A DNA stretch of 62,285 bases from Candidatus Pacearchaeota archaeon CG10_big_fil_rev_8_21_14_0_10_34_76 (lineage in GTDB: Archaea > Nanobdellota > Nanobdellia > Pacearchaeales > GW2011-AR1). Made by a program: the position numbers and the translations under genes. The notes under the pieces are model-generated. The model saw only the letters and a program-made list of their open reading frames with translations. It did no database searches and was not told where the DNA came from. Below are positions 1 to 9,169 of this stretch, piece by piece; the first letter of the stretch is position 1; each line of letters starts with the position of its first letter. The stretch covers positions 1 through 62,285 of the forward strand of contig PFDB01000002.1 in assembly GCA_002763075.1 (NCBI GenBank). The letters run 5' to 3'.

Positions 1-495
<495 letters not shown>

Positions 496-559
496 AAAAA
501 TTAGCATAAGTACAGCTTATGTTTCGCATACCGTTAACATTTTTAACAATTTTAATAAA

Positions 560-850
560 ATGACAATTAATCCATATCCTACAAAAGGGTGTTTTAGTGA
601 AAGATCGGTAGAATTACCTAATTCGTTATATAGAGTTAGTGTCTGGAAACCAGATTTGGATTCTGAAGATTCTGTGCATGGAACTTCAAGAGTACTACAT
701 TATTCTGCGAATGATGTTGCGGAATTAAGAAATCTTGTTGAAGGCCAAGGACATGTTATAAAAGATCCTAAAAAAGATATAACTAGGGAAGGTGGGACAG
801 AACTTTCGCCCGGTGGCCCATATACACGAGAGCAGATTTCTGGAGAGTAA
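560..850 (+). CDS. hypothetical small protein (96 aa) in the 16S-23S spacer
   Basis: ORF with ATG start and AT-rich upstream aacatttttaac; no recognisable family. Confidence 0.5.
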   Translation: MTINPYPTKGCFSERSVELPNSLYRVSVWKPDLDSEDSVHGTSRVLHYSANDVAELRNLVEGQGHVIKDPKKDITREGGTELSPGGPYTREQISGE

Positions 851-861
851 TTCTTAGACAT

Positions 862-872
862 ACATTTAAAAG
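862..872 (+). promoter_or_regulatory. TATA-box-like ACATTTAAAAG upstream of 895 ORF
   Basis: Same 11-mer occurs upstream of 23S leader and tRNA-Phe; ~25-30 nt before ATG at 895, consistent with a leaderless transcript. Confidence 0.5.
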
Positions 873-894
873 TTCTTTTGGAAACTAAATTTTG

Positions 895-1164
895 ATGGGG
901 AAAATATCTGGAAAATGTATGACAAGAGTGAGTTTTATTAAAAGTCCGTATAATGGAACAATTACTATCGGGGACGAAAGATATATACGAGAAGTTGCAA
1001 TACCTAGTCTAGGAATGTGGAGTACGCAACCACATAATATAGAAACGTTTTTGGAGAGTATGCAGTCTATTTTTGAAGGTGAATTGATAAAGCTTCCATC
1101 TCTGAAAGAAATTTTAGGAGATTTACAATTGAAGGTTATAATTCTGAAGGGGGATTATACATAA
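895..1164 (+). CDS. hypothetical small protein (89 aa) in the 16S-23S spacer
   Basis: ORF track (TTG 892 / ATG 895) with TATA-like element just upstream. Confidence 0.5.
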   Translation: MGKISGKCMTRVSFIKSPYNGTITIGDERYIREVAIPSLGMWSTQPHNIETFLESMQSIFEGELIKLPSLKEILGDLQLKVIILKGDYT

Positions 1165-1206
1165 CTGGAGAGTTCGATTATACTAAATGAAATTATTCTT
1201 ACGAAA

Positions 1207-1217
1207 ACATTAAAAAG
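1207..1217 (+). promoter_or_regulatory. TATA-box-like ACATTAAAAAG upstream of tRNA-Ala
   Basis: Located ~25-35 nt upstream of tRNA 5' end. Confidence 0.5.
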
Positions 1218-1241
1218 CAAGATTATGATAAGAAATGATAA

Positions 1242-1312
1242 GGGCCCATAGTCTAGTGGTAAAACGCCCCGCTTGCACCGGGGGGTCCCGCGTTCGATTC
1301 GCGGTGGGTCCA
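1242..1312 (+). tRNA. tRNA-Ala (anticodon TGC)
   Basis: GGGCCCA...TGGGTCC acceptor stem, CCCCG-CTTGCAC-CGGGG anticodon arm, GTTCGATTC T-loop; no encoded CCA. Confidence 0.93.
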
Positions 1313-1398
1313 TTTAAGCGCGAATCGAGTGCTTAAAGAGAAAGCTCTTTGGCAACTTCAACTTTTATAAGATTGAAGTATTCGCGGTGGGTCCATTT
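1297..1398 (+). repeat. 19-bp direct repeat of the tRNA-Ala 3' end (ATTCGCGGTGGGTCCATTT at 1297-1315 and 1380-1398)
   Basis: Exact match read in the sequence; spacer made of consecutive hairpins. Confidence 0.9.
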
Positions 1399-1404
1399 TT
1401 AAAA

Positions 1405-1656
1405 ATGACAATATATGAAACTTGGGAAGAAGGGATTGAAGAGACGATTGGAGGATTATTAAGAAGTTTAAATTTGAATTCTGAAAATAATGAACACTCT
1501 GCGGATAGTCATGAGACTAGGGGGATTTGTTATGATAGCCGTATAATAATGGCTATATCTGGTTTTCCAAGACCTGGAAGTTCTGCATTATTGCCTCAAA
1601 AAGGGTCATATAACCCGTCTGATAATGATATTATTTGGAATAGATGGTTTGGCTAG
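1405..1656 (+). CDS. hypothetical small protein between tRNA-Ala and 23S rRNA
   Basis: ORF track; ATG 1405 immediately after the duplicated tRNA 3' end. Confidence 0.45.
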   Translation: MTIYETWEEGIEETIGGLLRSLNLNSENNEHSADSHETRGICYDSRIIMAISGFPRPGSSALLPQKGSYNPSDNDIIWNRWFG

Positions 1657-1660
1657 CAAA

Positions 1661-1671
1661 ACATTTAAAAG
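1661..1671 (+). promoter_or_regulatory. TATA-box-like ACATTTAAAAG upstream of pre-23S leader
   Basis: Identical 11-mer to 862 and 8071. Confidence 0.5.
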
Positions 1672-1824
1672 CCAACGATATCATAAAAATTAACGAACAA
1701 AATTTGGAGTTATAAAATCGTAAATCATATTCACTTTAGTGAACTTCAGAAAAGAAGCAAAAATCAAATGAATGGCGACTTACCGACGGTATTTTGTCAT
1801 GTCGAGACATTATGTTCAATGACA

Positions 1825-1838
1825 CAAGTAGGCAGACA
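1825..1838 (+). repeat. 5' arm of pre-23S processing stem (CAAGTAGGCAGACA)
   Basis: Perfect complement of TGTCTGCCTACTTG at 5343-5356. Confidence 0.85.
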
Positions 1839-3746
1839 CTAGCGAATTACTTGTGTGTTTTAGAAATGATCTTATTTCTTGAGCTAGTAGATGGATAGCT
1901 TGGTTTGAATTGTGACGAAGGACGTGGCAAGCTGCGATAAGCTCGGGCGAGCTGCATGCGAGCATTGAACCCGAGATCTCCGAATGCGATAACGTTCTCT
2001 TAGGAGAATGCCGAGAGGCAAGCATACGCCGGGAATTGAAACATCTTAGTACCGGTAGGAAAAGAAATCAATTGAGATTCCCCCAATAGCAGCGAGCGAA
2101 AAGGGAATAGGGCAAACCGAATCTCCTTTTGAAAAGAAGGTAGAGATGTGGTGAGCAAAGTGGCTAAGTTATCGAAGGAAAATAGTCTGGAATGACGTGC
2201 CTTAGAGGGTGATAGCCCCGTACCTGAAGATAATATGTCGCTGCTCGAAAGAGTAGGGCCTCCTAGATTGGAGGTTCGAATACGGCTGGATTAACAGCCA
2301 ACCCTAAATATTAATTCAAGTCCGATAGTGAACTTAGTACCGCGAGGGAAAGCTGAAAAGTACTCTTAGACGAGTGTGAAAAGACTTGAAATCTACTAGT
2401 TACACGATGGTTACGGCATTACGGTGTTGTAACGTACGTTTGGAAAAATGGGCCAAGGAGTTTATCTACGTGGCGAGGTTAAATTGAAGCCATAGCGAAA
2501 GCGAGTAGGAAACTGCATAAGTCACGTGGATAAGACCCGAAGCCAGATGATCTATTCGTGGACAGGCTGAAGTTTTCCGAAAGGAGAATGGAGGGCCGAA
2601 GCAGTGTTATGTGCATGTACTTGTATGATCTGCGAATAGGGGTGAAAAGCCAATCTAATCTGGCGATGGCTGGTTCCTGTCGAAATATGCCTCAGTATAG
2701 CCCTGGATAGTTTGCTGGCGAGGTAAAGTACGGATAGGGTTTGCAGGATCGAAAGATTACGGAACCCATTCCAACTCTGAACTTGTCAGCTGCGTATGCC
2801 AGGAGTGGCGGGCAGTGCGTAAGGTACTGTTCGAAGACCGGAACAACGGAGACCGGAGTTAAGGTCCCTAAATATATGCTAAGTGTAACAAACTTTGTCG
2901 AGAACCTGAAACAGTGGGGATGTAGGCCCAGAAGCAGCCATCATTTAAAGAAAGCGTAACAGCTCACCCATCGAGGTTTTTGGCGGGGAAAATGGACGGG
3001 GCTAAGCATATTACCGATACTCCGGAGGCGCTCATTATGAGCGTTCTGGTAGGCAGGCGTGGATTCTGCACAGAAGCTTTCTCGAAAGAGAGGGTGGAGC
3101 GGGATCCAATGAGAATCTTGGTGAGAGTAAGATCAGATTGCCCTGAAAACGGGCAGCGCCGAAAGAGCAAGGTTTCCGTGGCAATGTCGTTCATCCACGG
3201 GTTAGTCGGCACCTAAGCCATATCTTAACTGAGTATGGCGAATGGACATCCGGTTAATATTCCGGAACTAGTTATTTTCGTTTAGTGCACGAATCCGCTT
3301 CGGGATAGGTGGGTATCCGAGAGGGTGCCTCGTAATAGAAGTCTGTGGATCGTAATGATAAGAAGCAGAAGAATATTACGGGAGAAATCTATTGATTCCT
3401 GGAGCCCATGAAAAGTTTGTGTATAGAAAATAGTTAGCCGTACCCAGAACCGACACTGGTGCTCTAGCTTAGAAGGCTAAGGCGTGCAAGGAAAAACTGG
3501 TTAAGGGAACTCGGCAAGTTAGCCCCGTATCTTCGGTATGTGGGGTGTCTATGATCGTTTCGCAAGAATGCGATCGTAGATCGCAGTGACAAGGACTGCC
3601 CGACTGTTTATCAAAAACGTAGCTGGTTGCAAATCCGAAAGGACTAGTATAACCAGTGAAACCTGCCCAGTGGTGGTGTTTCAAACTCCTTTTCAAGGGA
3701 GCTAAGACCCATTAAACGGCGGGCCTAACTATGAGGCTCTTAAGGT

Positions 3747-4058
3747 GAAAACGTTGCCTTACATTCAGAAATGAATGCTCTAGGCTTCATAGAATAGGAG
3801 ATAAACAATCAATGTCGAAGTTAAACTAAATAGAGAAAATCGAGCTATATGCTGGAACATCCGAGAATATTTTGGTACTAGTCTTAGGACAGTGACAATC
3901 CAAAATTGCGGACAATCAGCAGGAAAGACTTCTTTTTAAGAAGTATCCTCAGAGACTACATGCTCGAGACAATTTTTATTGTCAAGATATAGTCCGAGCT
4001 TTACAGCGATGTAAAGAGTTGTGATTGCTCAAAATAAAAATCACAGAATAACAGAATG
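3747..4058 (+). other. group I intron in 23S rRNA, insertion after E. coli U1931
   Basis: P1 AAGGU/GCCUU with U.G at splice site; P10 AGCGU/ACGUU; P3 CGAGC/GCTCG; R-like CTCAGAGACTACA; S AAGATATAGTCC; terminal G. Confidence 0.93.
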
Positions 4059-4709
4059 AGCGTAATGCCTTGTCGTCTGAATGGCGACGTGCATGAATGG
4101 TTTAACGAGGTAGTTACTGTCCCTAACCAGGTCCTTCTGAACACACTTGATGGTGAAAATGCCATCGTCGCCTAGTGGGAAGTGAAGACCTTGTGAACCT
4201 TTACTACAACTTGTTGTTGTGATTTCGAGGAGGGTGCATAGTATAAGTGGGAGCGTCGATGCCAACTTTCAGGAGTTGGCGGAGCAACCTTGTAATACCA
4301 CTCATCGTTCTTGGAATTGCTTACTTTCGTTAGAAGGGACAGCAGCAGGCGGGTAGTTTGGCTGGGGCGGCACCCTGCAGAAAAGATATCTGTAGGGCCC
4401 AAAGACAAGCTCATCCAGGTTGGAAATCTGGAGTAGAGTGCGAGGGCAAAAGCTTGTCTAACTGTATTCTGAAAAGCAAGGGATGCAGAGATGAAAGTCG
4501 GGCCTAGCGACCCCACGTAGCTTTTTAATAGGGCTCGTGTGTGACAGAAAAGGTACTCCAAGGATAACAGGCTTGTCGCGCCCGATAGTCCATATTGACG
4601 GCGCGGTTTGGTACATCGCTGTCGGCTCTTCCTATCCTGGCTGTGCACAAGCAGCCAAGGGTGTCGGAGTTCACGCATTAAAAGGGATCGTTAGCTGGGT
4701 TAAGAACGT

Positions 4710-5026
4710 CAAAATTAAACTAGCGATCTTGTATCAAAACGCAACTATCAAAATACACGGCGTTGCATAGCAGAGATGCTATGAAAAATAAAATCGGCTC
4801 ATATCGGTGAAACCTAAGTTTGGAAACAGATAAGGCAATACCGAGGGAAGATGAACATTCATCCCCGTAGAGACTTAGATTTTCTCATAAGAGATAGACA
4901 TCCGTCAAATGTTGATAAAATCTGGACTTACTCATATAATGAGTAGGTAATACGCCGATCTCCTAACTCTTAATTGAGAAGGATGATGGTATAGTCCACA
5001 CCTTTACGAAAGTATTGGGTAATGTA
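4710..5026 (+). other. group I intron in 23S rRNA, insertion after E. coli U2593 (3' boundary +/- 2 nt)
   Basis: P1 AAGAACGU(4702-4709)/GCGATCTT(4723-4730) with U.G and one mismatch; AGAGACTTAGA (R-like) and GGTATAGTCC (S-like) give P7; exons rejoin to GAACGT/CGTGAGACAG. Confidence 0.85.
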
Positions 5027-5342
5027 CGTGAGACAGTTTGTATAATATCTACTAGGCGCGTTGTTGTCTGAATGGAACGAGTCCGTAGTACGAGAGGAAC
5101 CGGACTTGGATGCCTCTGGTGAGCGGTTGTTACGAGCAGGCCGCGCAGCTACGCATTGTGTGGATAAGTGCTGAAAGCATCTAAGCACGAAGCCATCCGT
5201 AAGACGAGACAACATAGGCCGCGAAAGAAGATCGCGTTGATAGAGTTGGTGTGTAAGAACCGAGCTTCGGCGAGGTTTTAAGCATGCAACCACTAAAAGC
5301 TACAAAACAATAAATATCATTCCTAAGACGCTAAACTCGTTA

Positions 5343-5356
5343 TGTCTGCCTACTTG
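5343..5356 (+). repeat. 3' arm of pre-23S processing stem (TGTCTGCCTACTTG)
   Basis: Perfect complement of 1825-1838. Confidence 0.85.
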
Positions 5357-5359
5357 TTG

Positions 5360-5382
5360 ATTTGTTTTTTTATTTTTTATAA
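5360..5382 (+). terminator. U-rich terminator downstream of 23S
   Basis: GTTTTTTTATTTTTT. Confidence 0.4.
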
Positions 5383-5444
5383 AGAGATTAATAATATTTT
5401 TATATCCCAATAATGCTTATATATCTTGAAGGAGTGAATTTTGT

Positions 5445-5720
5445 ATGAGTTCTGTAAAATATGCTAGAACAAGTGAAGAAGTTGCTGGATATATCCAAGC
5501 TTATGTTGAATTAGGCAATAGGCTGGCTAATGCTAGAGAAGCATTGAGGTCTGGAGAAGGACTTGTTGAAAAAGTTGGAGAGCTTAGGATCTGGAAAGAA
5601 GTAGTTCTTGAAACAGTTCCATTAGGAATTAGAGAGGCTCTTAAAAAAGACATTTTAGTTGATGCTGACGAGTTTATTTCTAAGCACGATCCTAGATATA
5701 AGGGACTGAGAGAAGAATAA
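5445..5720 (+). CDS. hypothetical protein (91 aa)
   Basis: ORF, GAAGGAGTG RBS-like sequence upstream. Confidence 0.65.
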   Translation: MSSVKYARTSEEVAGYIQAYVELGNRLANAREALRSGEGLVEKVGELRIWKEVVLETVPLGIREALKKDILVDADEFISKHDPRYKGLREE

Positions 5721-5754
5721 TTAACATAAATTTAAAAACTAAAAAAATATCGTG

Positions 5755-6003
5755 ATGTGCATGTCTGAATCTTCAAGAAATGGAAAACCTAGTGTATTGG
5801 AAGTGCGATCTAATAAGGGTAATGTAATTGGATCAACCTTAATTGCCCTTGATGATTGTTCTAAAGAAATAGCTAGATTAACAAATTATCTTGATGGAAG
5901 ATTTCCAGAAGCCAGCCTAGGAGATTCCGCTGAATATCAAGAAGCTCTTAAAGGAATTAGAGATTATCATGATTTTGTCCTTCAAAGATTGAGAGAACAT
6001 TAG
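5755..6003 (+). CDS. hypothetical protein
   Basis: ORF track; start GTG 5752 or ATG 5755/5761. Confidence 0.55.
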   Translation: MCMSESSRNGKPSVLEVRSNKGNVIGSTLIALDDCSKEIARLTNYLDGRFPEASLGDSAEYQEALKGIRDYHDFVLQRLREH

Positions 6004-6071
6004 AAGAAACATAACGAGTTTTTGTTTTTGAGACCGCATATGTTTAAAAACTGAATAAATTGCTATTTTTT

Positions 6072-6413
6072 ATGGAAGAAATATTGAAAATTGGAGTTAG
6101 TCCTCCTACGTATCAATTTGGAAGGTATGAAATTTCGTTAGATTGTGTCGGTAGGATAGATGATTCTAGAGATTATGAAGAATATGCTGCTCATCCTGGA
6201 GGAAAAAGAATATTTTCTCACATCTATTCGGCCTCGAGGGGAGATCATTATTTTAGATTTAGTAGTATTGTCACAAGAATATGCGAGGGGTTTGTTTACC
6301 TACCGAAAAAAGAAAGAGATATTGAAGTTTCCGCCGTAAGAAAAATTGTTGAACTTCTTGATAGGAATTCATCCGGACTTGAGGCTGACCTAGTTGAAGG
6401 AAAAGAGGATTAG
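6072..6413 (+). CDS. hypothetical protein
   Basis: ORF track, ATG at 6072. Confidence 0.6.
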   Translation: MEEILKIGVSPPTYQFGRYEISLDCVGRIDDSRDYEEYAAHPGGKRIFSHIYSASRGDHYFRFSSIVTRICEGFVYLPKKERDIEVSAVRKIVELLDRNSSGLEADLVEGKED

Positions 6414-6829
6414 ATTTTATCATCATATTCGTATTCCTGCTTTTTAGAATCCTTTCTTATCCTAAAAAATAAATAGATAGTGTAGATTATATAAAATGTA
6501 GAAAAGATCAATAGGAAAATTGTGGTGTTTGGCCCCCTGAATCTCATTAAAACTGAGTAATCAAGCAATGTAACAATTCCTAATGAGACTGCAATACCAA
6601 GATACGAATTTTTCCTTATTAATATTATTAGCCATATGAAAAAGAAGAAGAGCAATATTGCTATAACTAGTGAAAAAACAATCTCTCTAAGCCCGAATCC
6701 TGCTCCTGTTTTTTGGTCAAGTTTGTAATAGAAAGTCATTGCAATTATGAAAAAAATTGAGGTTGAGATAGGCAGAGATAATGGGGCAGGGTTTCTCCTT
6801 ACTTGTTTCTTTACTTCTTTTTTCACCAT
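6410..6829 (-). CDS. integral membrane protein, ~4 TM helices
   Basis: ORF with four hydrophobic segments; convergent with upstream CDS. Confidence 0.65.
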   Translation of the reverse strand: MVKKEVKKQVRRNPAPLSLPISTSIFFIIAMTFYYKLDQKTGAGFGLREIVFSLVIAILLFFFFIWLIILIRKNSYLGIAVSLGIVTLLDYSVLMRFRGPNTTIFLLIFSTFYIIYTIYLFFRIRKDSKKQEYEYDDKI

Positions 6830-7087
6830 TTTTTATATTACAATTAAGGATTTAAAAATTGTTCTATGAAGTTGAGCGTTTGATATTATCAATTAGAAGT
6901 CTTAAGAGACATTGAGTAATTTAGTTCCATAATCATGACTTAAAATTTCTTATTTCAACAATAACATTTTTAGTTATTCCTTACAAATTCTTGAGTCTAT
7001 GAATAGTTTGCATATTATCTCAAAAGGTTTTATGCATTGAATCCTTGAGATGCAAAGCCTTAAAAGTCAATTTAAATGTTATATTAA

Positions 7088-7421
7088 GTGAGTCAGGGAG
7101 CTGATTTCGGGATTTGCTCTTGAATGAGCAAGTGTTGATTAATGAACACTAATCCTGAGGAAGGTCCGGACACCATAAATGGCCAGCTCCTGAAAGGGAG
7201 ACGATCGTGAGGTCGAGCTCTGCTACAGAAACGACACAGCCTTCAATCGCAAGGATCCATGCGGGGAGCATGTTTGAAGGATTTGCTGAAACGGGTACCT
7301 TGGCCGGTGCAAGAGCCTTAGCCGCTCGCATAGACGGATATCAGCGCGCATGGTCTGTCTCTATAACCTTTAGAAAAGGAGAGAAACAGCATTCGACAAA
7401 ATCTGGCCTACTCTGACTCAC
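7088..7421 (+). ncRNA. rnpB: RNase P RNA
   Basis: GAGGAAGGTCCGGACACC near 5' part, CTACAGAAACGACAC, and 9-bp terminal P1 GTGAGTCAG/CTGACTCAC; TATA-like GCCTTAAAAG upstream. Confidence 0.93.
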
Positions 7422-7503
7422 TTCTCCATTACTTCTAAATAACAATTAAAAGTGTTGTTTTGAGTATATGAAAGCTTATTAAGTATTATTGATAAATGAT
7501 TTT

Positions 7504-8019
7504 ATGCCAAGATTTACCTATGGAAGTTTACCTCAAGCCCTAGAAACTTTCCCGTCGCGTTTGAGAGATCGTGGATTAATGGGTATTGGGGAAAAATATG
7601 CTCATGTTGAGAAAGATGTGTTGACCTATAAAGGCCATAGGATTTCTGTACGACCATTGCATGATAAATTATTATGTGTAGAAAGCGAGTTGGTTGTTCC
7701 AGATGGAATGAATGGAAAACTTATTCCCTCTGATTGGGCATTGCATATATTGGGAAACTCTAGAGATGTTTTAAGTATTTTCAATCTTACATCGGGTGAT
7801 ATAAACAGGTCCCACAATTTATTTCCATCAAGTGGGAGAGAAATTCTTATGGAAGAGAGTCCTATTCCCACTGCTGCAATGCCTGAGAAAATTAAAATCA
7901 TTGATGCTATCTACCCTGGTAAAGAAAAGAGGGGATATGATGTTTCTACCTTGTTTAATTCTTGGTTTAATCTTACTGGAAGAAGATTGCTTTATATTGC
8001 CCAGAGAAATGGCAGATAA
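7504..8019 (+). CDS. hypothetical protein
   Basis: ORF track, ATG 7504 preferred over TTG 7489. Confidence 0.6.
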   Translation: MPRFTYGSLPQALETFPSRLRDRGLMGIGEKYAHVEKDVLTYKGHRISVRPLHDKLLCVESELVVPDGMNGKLIPSDWALHILGNSRDVLSIFNLTSGDINRSHNLFPSSGREILMEESPIPTAAMPEKIKIIDAIYPGKEKRGYDVSTLFNSWFNLTGRRLLYIAQRNGR

Positions 8020-8070
8020 ATTGTCAACTTAATTTGTTCACTTCCAATTTTACAATGTACGCAACTGAAA

Positions 8071-8081
8071 ACATTTAAAAG
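8071..8081 (+). promoter_or_regulatory. TATA-box-like ACATTTAAAAG upstream of tRNA-Phe
   Basis: 27 nt before tRNA. Confidence 0.55.
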
Positions 8082-8107
8082 CAATTTATTTCTTCATTAT
8101 GTTATGC

Positions 8108-8179
8108 GGGGCGGTAGCTCAGTGGGAGAGCACACGACTGAAGCTCGTGGTGTCGGGGGTTCGATTCCCTCCCGCCCCA
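8108..8179 (+). tRNA. tRNA-Phe (anticodon GAA)
   Basis: GGGGCGG/CCGCCCC acceptor stem, CACGA-CTGAAGC-TCGTG, GGTTCGATTCC. Confidence 0.95.
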
Positions 8180-8263
8180 TTTAAAAAATTTGTGTAGAAA
8201 CAGATAGGGGTTTTTCTTGTGTTGATTAAAAACATTTATAAAAGATAGAAGACAAATATAGGA

Positions 8264-8539
8264 ATGGTTAGTAAAGGGGATGGAAGTTCTGGTCTGCTTG
8301 TCTGGAGCTTTGGAATGTTGAGTATGATATTTGCAATTATGCAACCTATTGGAGGAATTGCATTTGGAATTGTGGGTCTTGTTTTAAAATCTAGATTTAA
8401 GGGTGATGATACCTGGGCAAAACCTGGAAAGACATTAAGTATTACTGGATTGATTTTGAGCATCACCATATTGATATTCAGTTTTATATTTGCATATATG
8501 AACCCTGGCCTAATTTCACAAATTCAGGGAGGATATTAA
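8264..8539 (+). CDS. small membrane protein, DUF4190-like
   Basis: Two hydrophobic segments; GIVGLVLKSRFKGDD...GKTLSITGLILS pattern. Confidence 0.55.
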   Translation: MVSKGDGSSGLLVWSFGMLSMIFAIMQPIGGIAFGIVGLVLKSRFKGDDTWAKPGKTLSITGLILSITILIFSFIFAYMNPGLISQIQGGY

Positions 8540-9129
8540 TGGAAAGAAAGGGCGCTTTGGAGATGTCTGTCAGTACTATTGTTATTCTTGTTATTGGTAT
8601 GACTATGCTTATTCTTGGAATTGTTCTAGTTACAAATATATTTACTGGTGCTACAGATAGTGTAGATGACCTTAATGAAAAAGTAAAAAATGAGATTTCT
8701 TCTTTATTTTCAGATACAAATAAGGATGTGATTGTTAAACTTGGAGCAGATAATACTGCTAAAATAACTCCAAGTCCAGATGCCTTTGGAATAGCTATTG
8801 GAGCAAAAACAAAAGATGGATCTGCGACAAACAGGGAAAGGTTGAAGTATAAACTCACTCCTGAAACGGCTACAGGATCTAATTGTGCAAGTCCAAGAAT
8901 TTTGGGACAAACAAATATGGAAAAATTGTTTGTTACCCCTCTTAATGTTGATAGAAGTTTTGATGAATATGATGGTGCAACAGCATTTGCCATAATTGAG
9001 TTGAAAGTTCCAAAGGGAACTGCCGAATGCACCCAAAAGATATTTATTGATGTCAAAGATACTCAAACAACTGAAAATGTTGGAGGTAGCTTCTTCATAA
9101 TTGATATAGGTTCTGGTGGATTTTTCTAA
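8539..9129 (+). CDS. type IV pilin-like / secreted protein with N-terminal hydrophobic helix
   Basis: N-terminal ALEMSVSTIVILVIGMTMLILGIVLVTNIF; start overlaps previous stop. Confidence 0.55.
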   Translation: MERKGALEMSVSTIVILVIGMTMLILGIVLVTNIFTGATDSVDDLNEKVKNEISSLFSDTNKDVIVKLGADNTAKITPSPDAFGIAIGAKTKDGSATNRERLKYKLTPETATGSNCASPRILGQTNMEKLFVTPLNVDRSFDEYDGATAFAIIELKVPKGTAECTQKIFIDVKDTQTTENVGGSFFIIDIGSGGFF

Positions 9130-9169
9130 TCTTCATAATATTTAAAAATCATTTTCTTATTGGATTTGT

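Larger units (their letters stand above)
1840..5335 (+). rRNA. rrl: 23S rRNA with two group I introns (ends approximate)
   Basis: Conserved blocks: GACCCGAAGCC, GGGCCTAACTATGAGGCTCTTAAGGT, GTACGAGAGGAACCGG; flanked by 14-bp inverted repeat. Confidence 0.95.

Noticed and set aside
3747-5026. Homing endonuclease (LAGLIDADG/HNH) inside the 23S introns
   Set aside because: Introns are only ~312 and ~317 nt and encode no such motif
1816-5293. ORFs within the 23S rRNA (e.g. 1816-2025-, 2741-2959+, 4172-4678-, 4970-5293-)
   Set aside because: They lie in conserved rRNA sequence or intron; composition-driven open frames
5357-5445. 5S rRNA downstream of 23S
   Set aside because: No 5S-like conserved sequence; region is AT-rich with a U-tract, then a protein gene
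7149-7416. ORFs 7149-7331(-) and 7207-7416(+)
   Set aside because: Inside RNase P RNA
8102-8344. ORF 8102-8344(-)
   Set aside because: Overlaps tRNA-Phe on the opposite strand; the GGRESNPRHHELQSCALPLSYRPA-type peptide is the usual antisense-tRNA artefact
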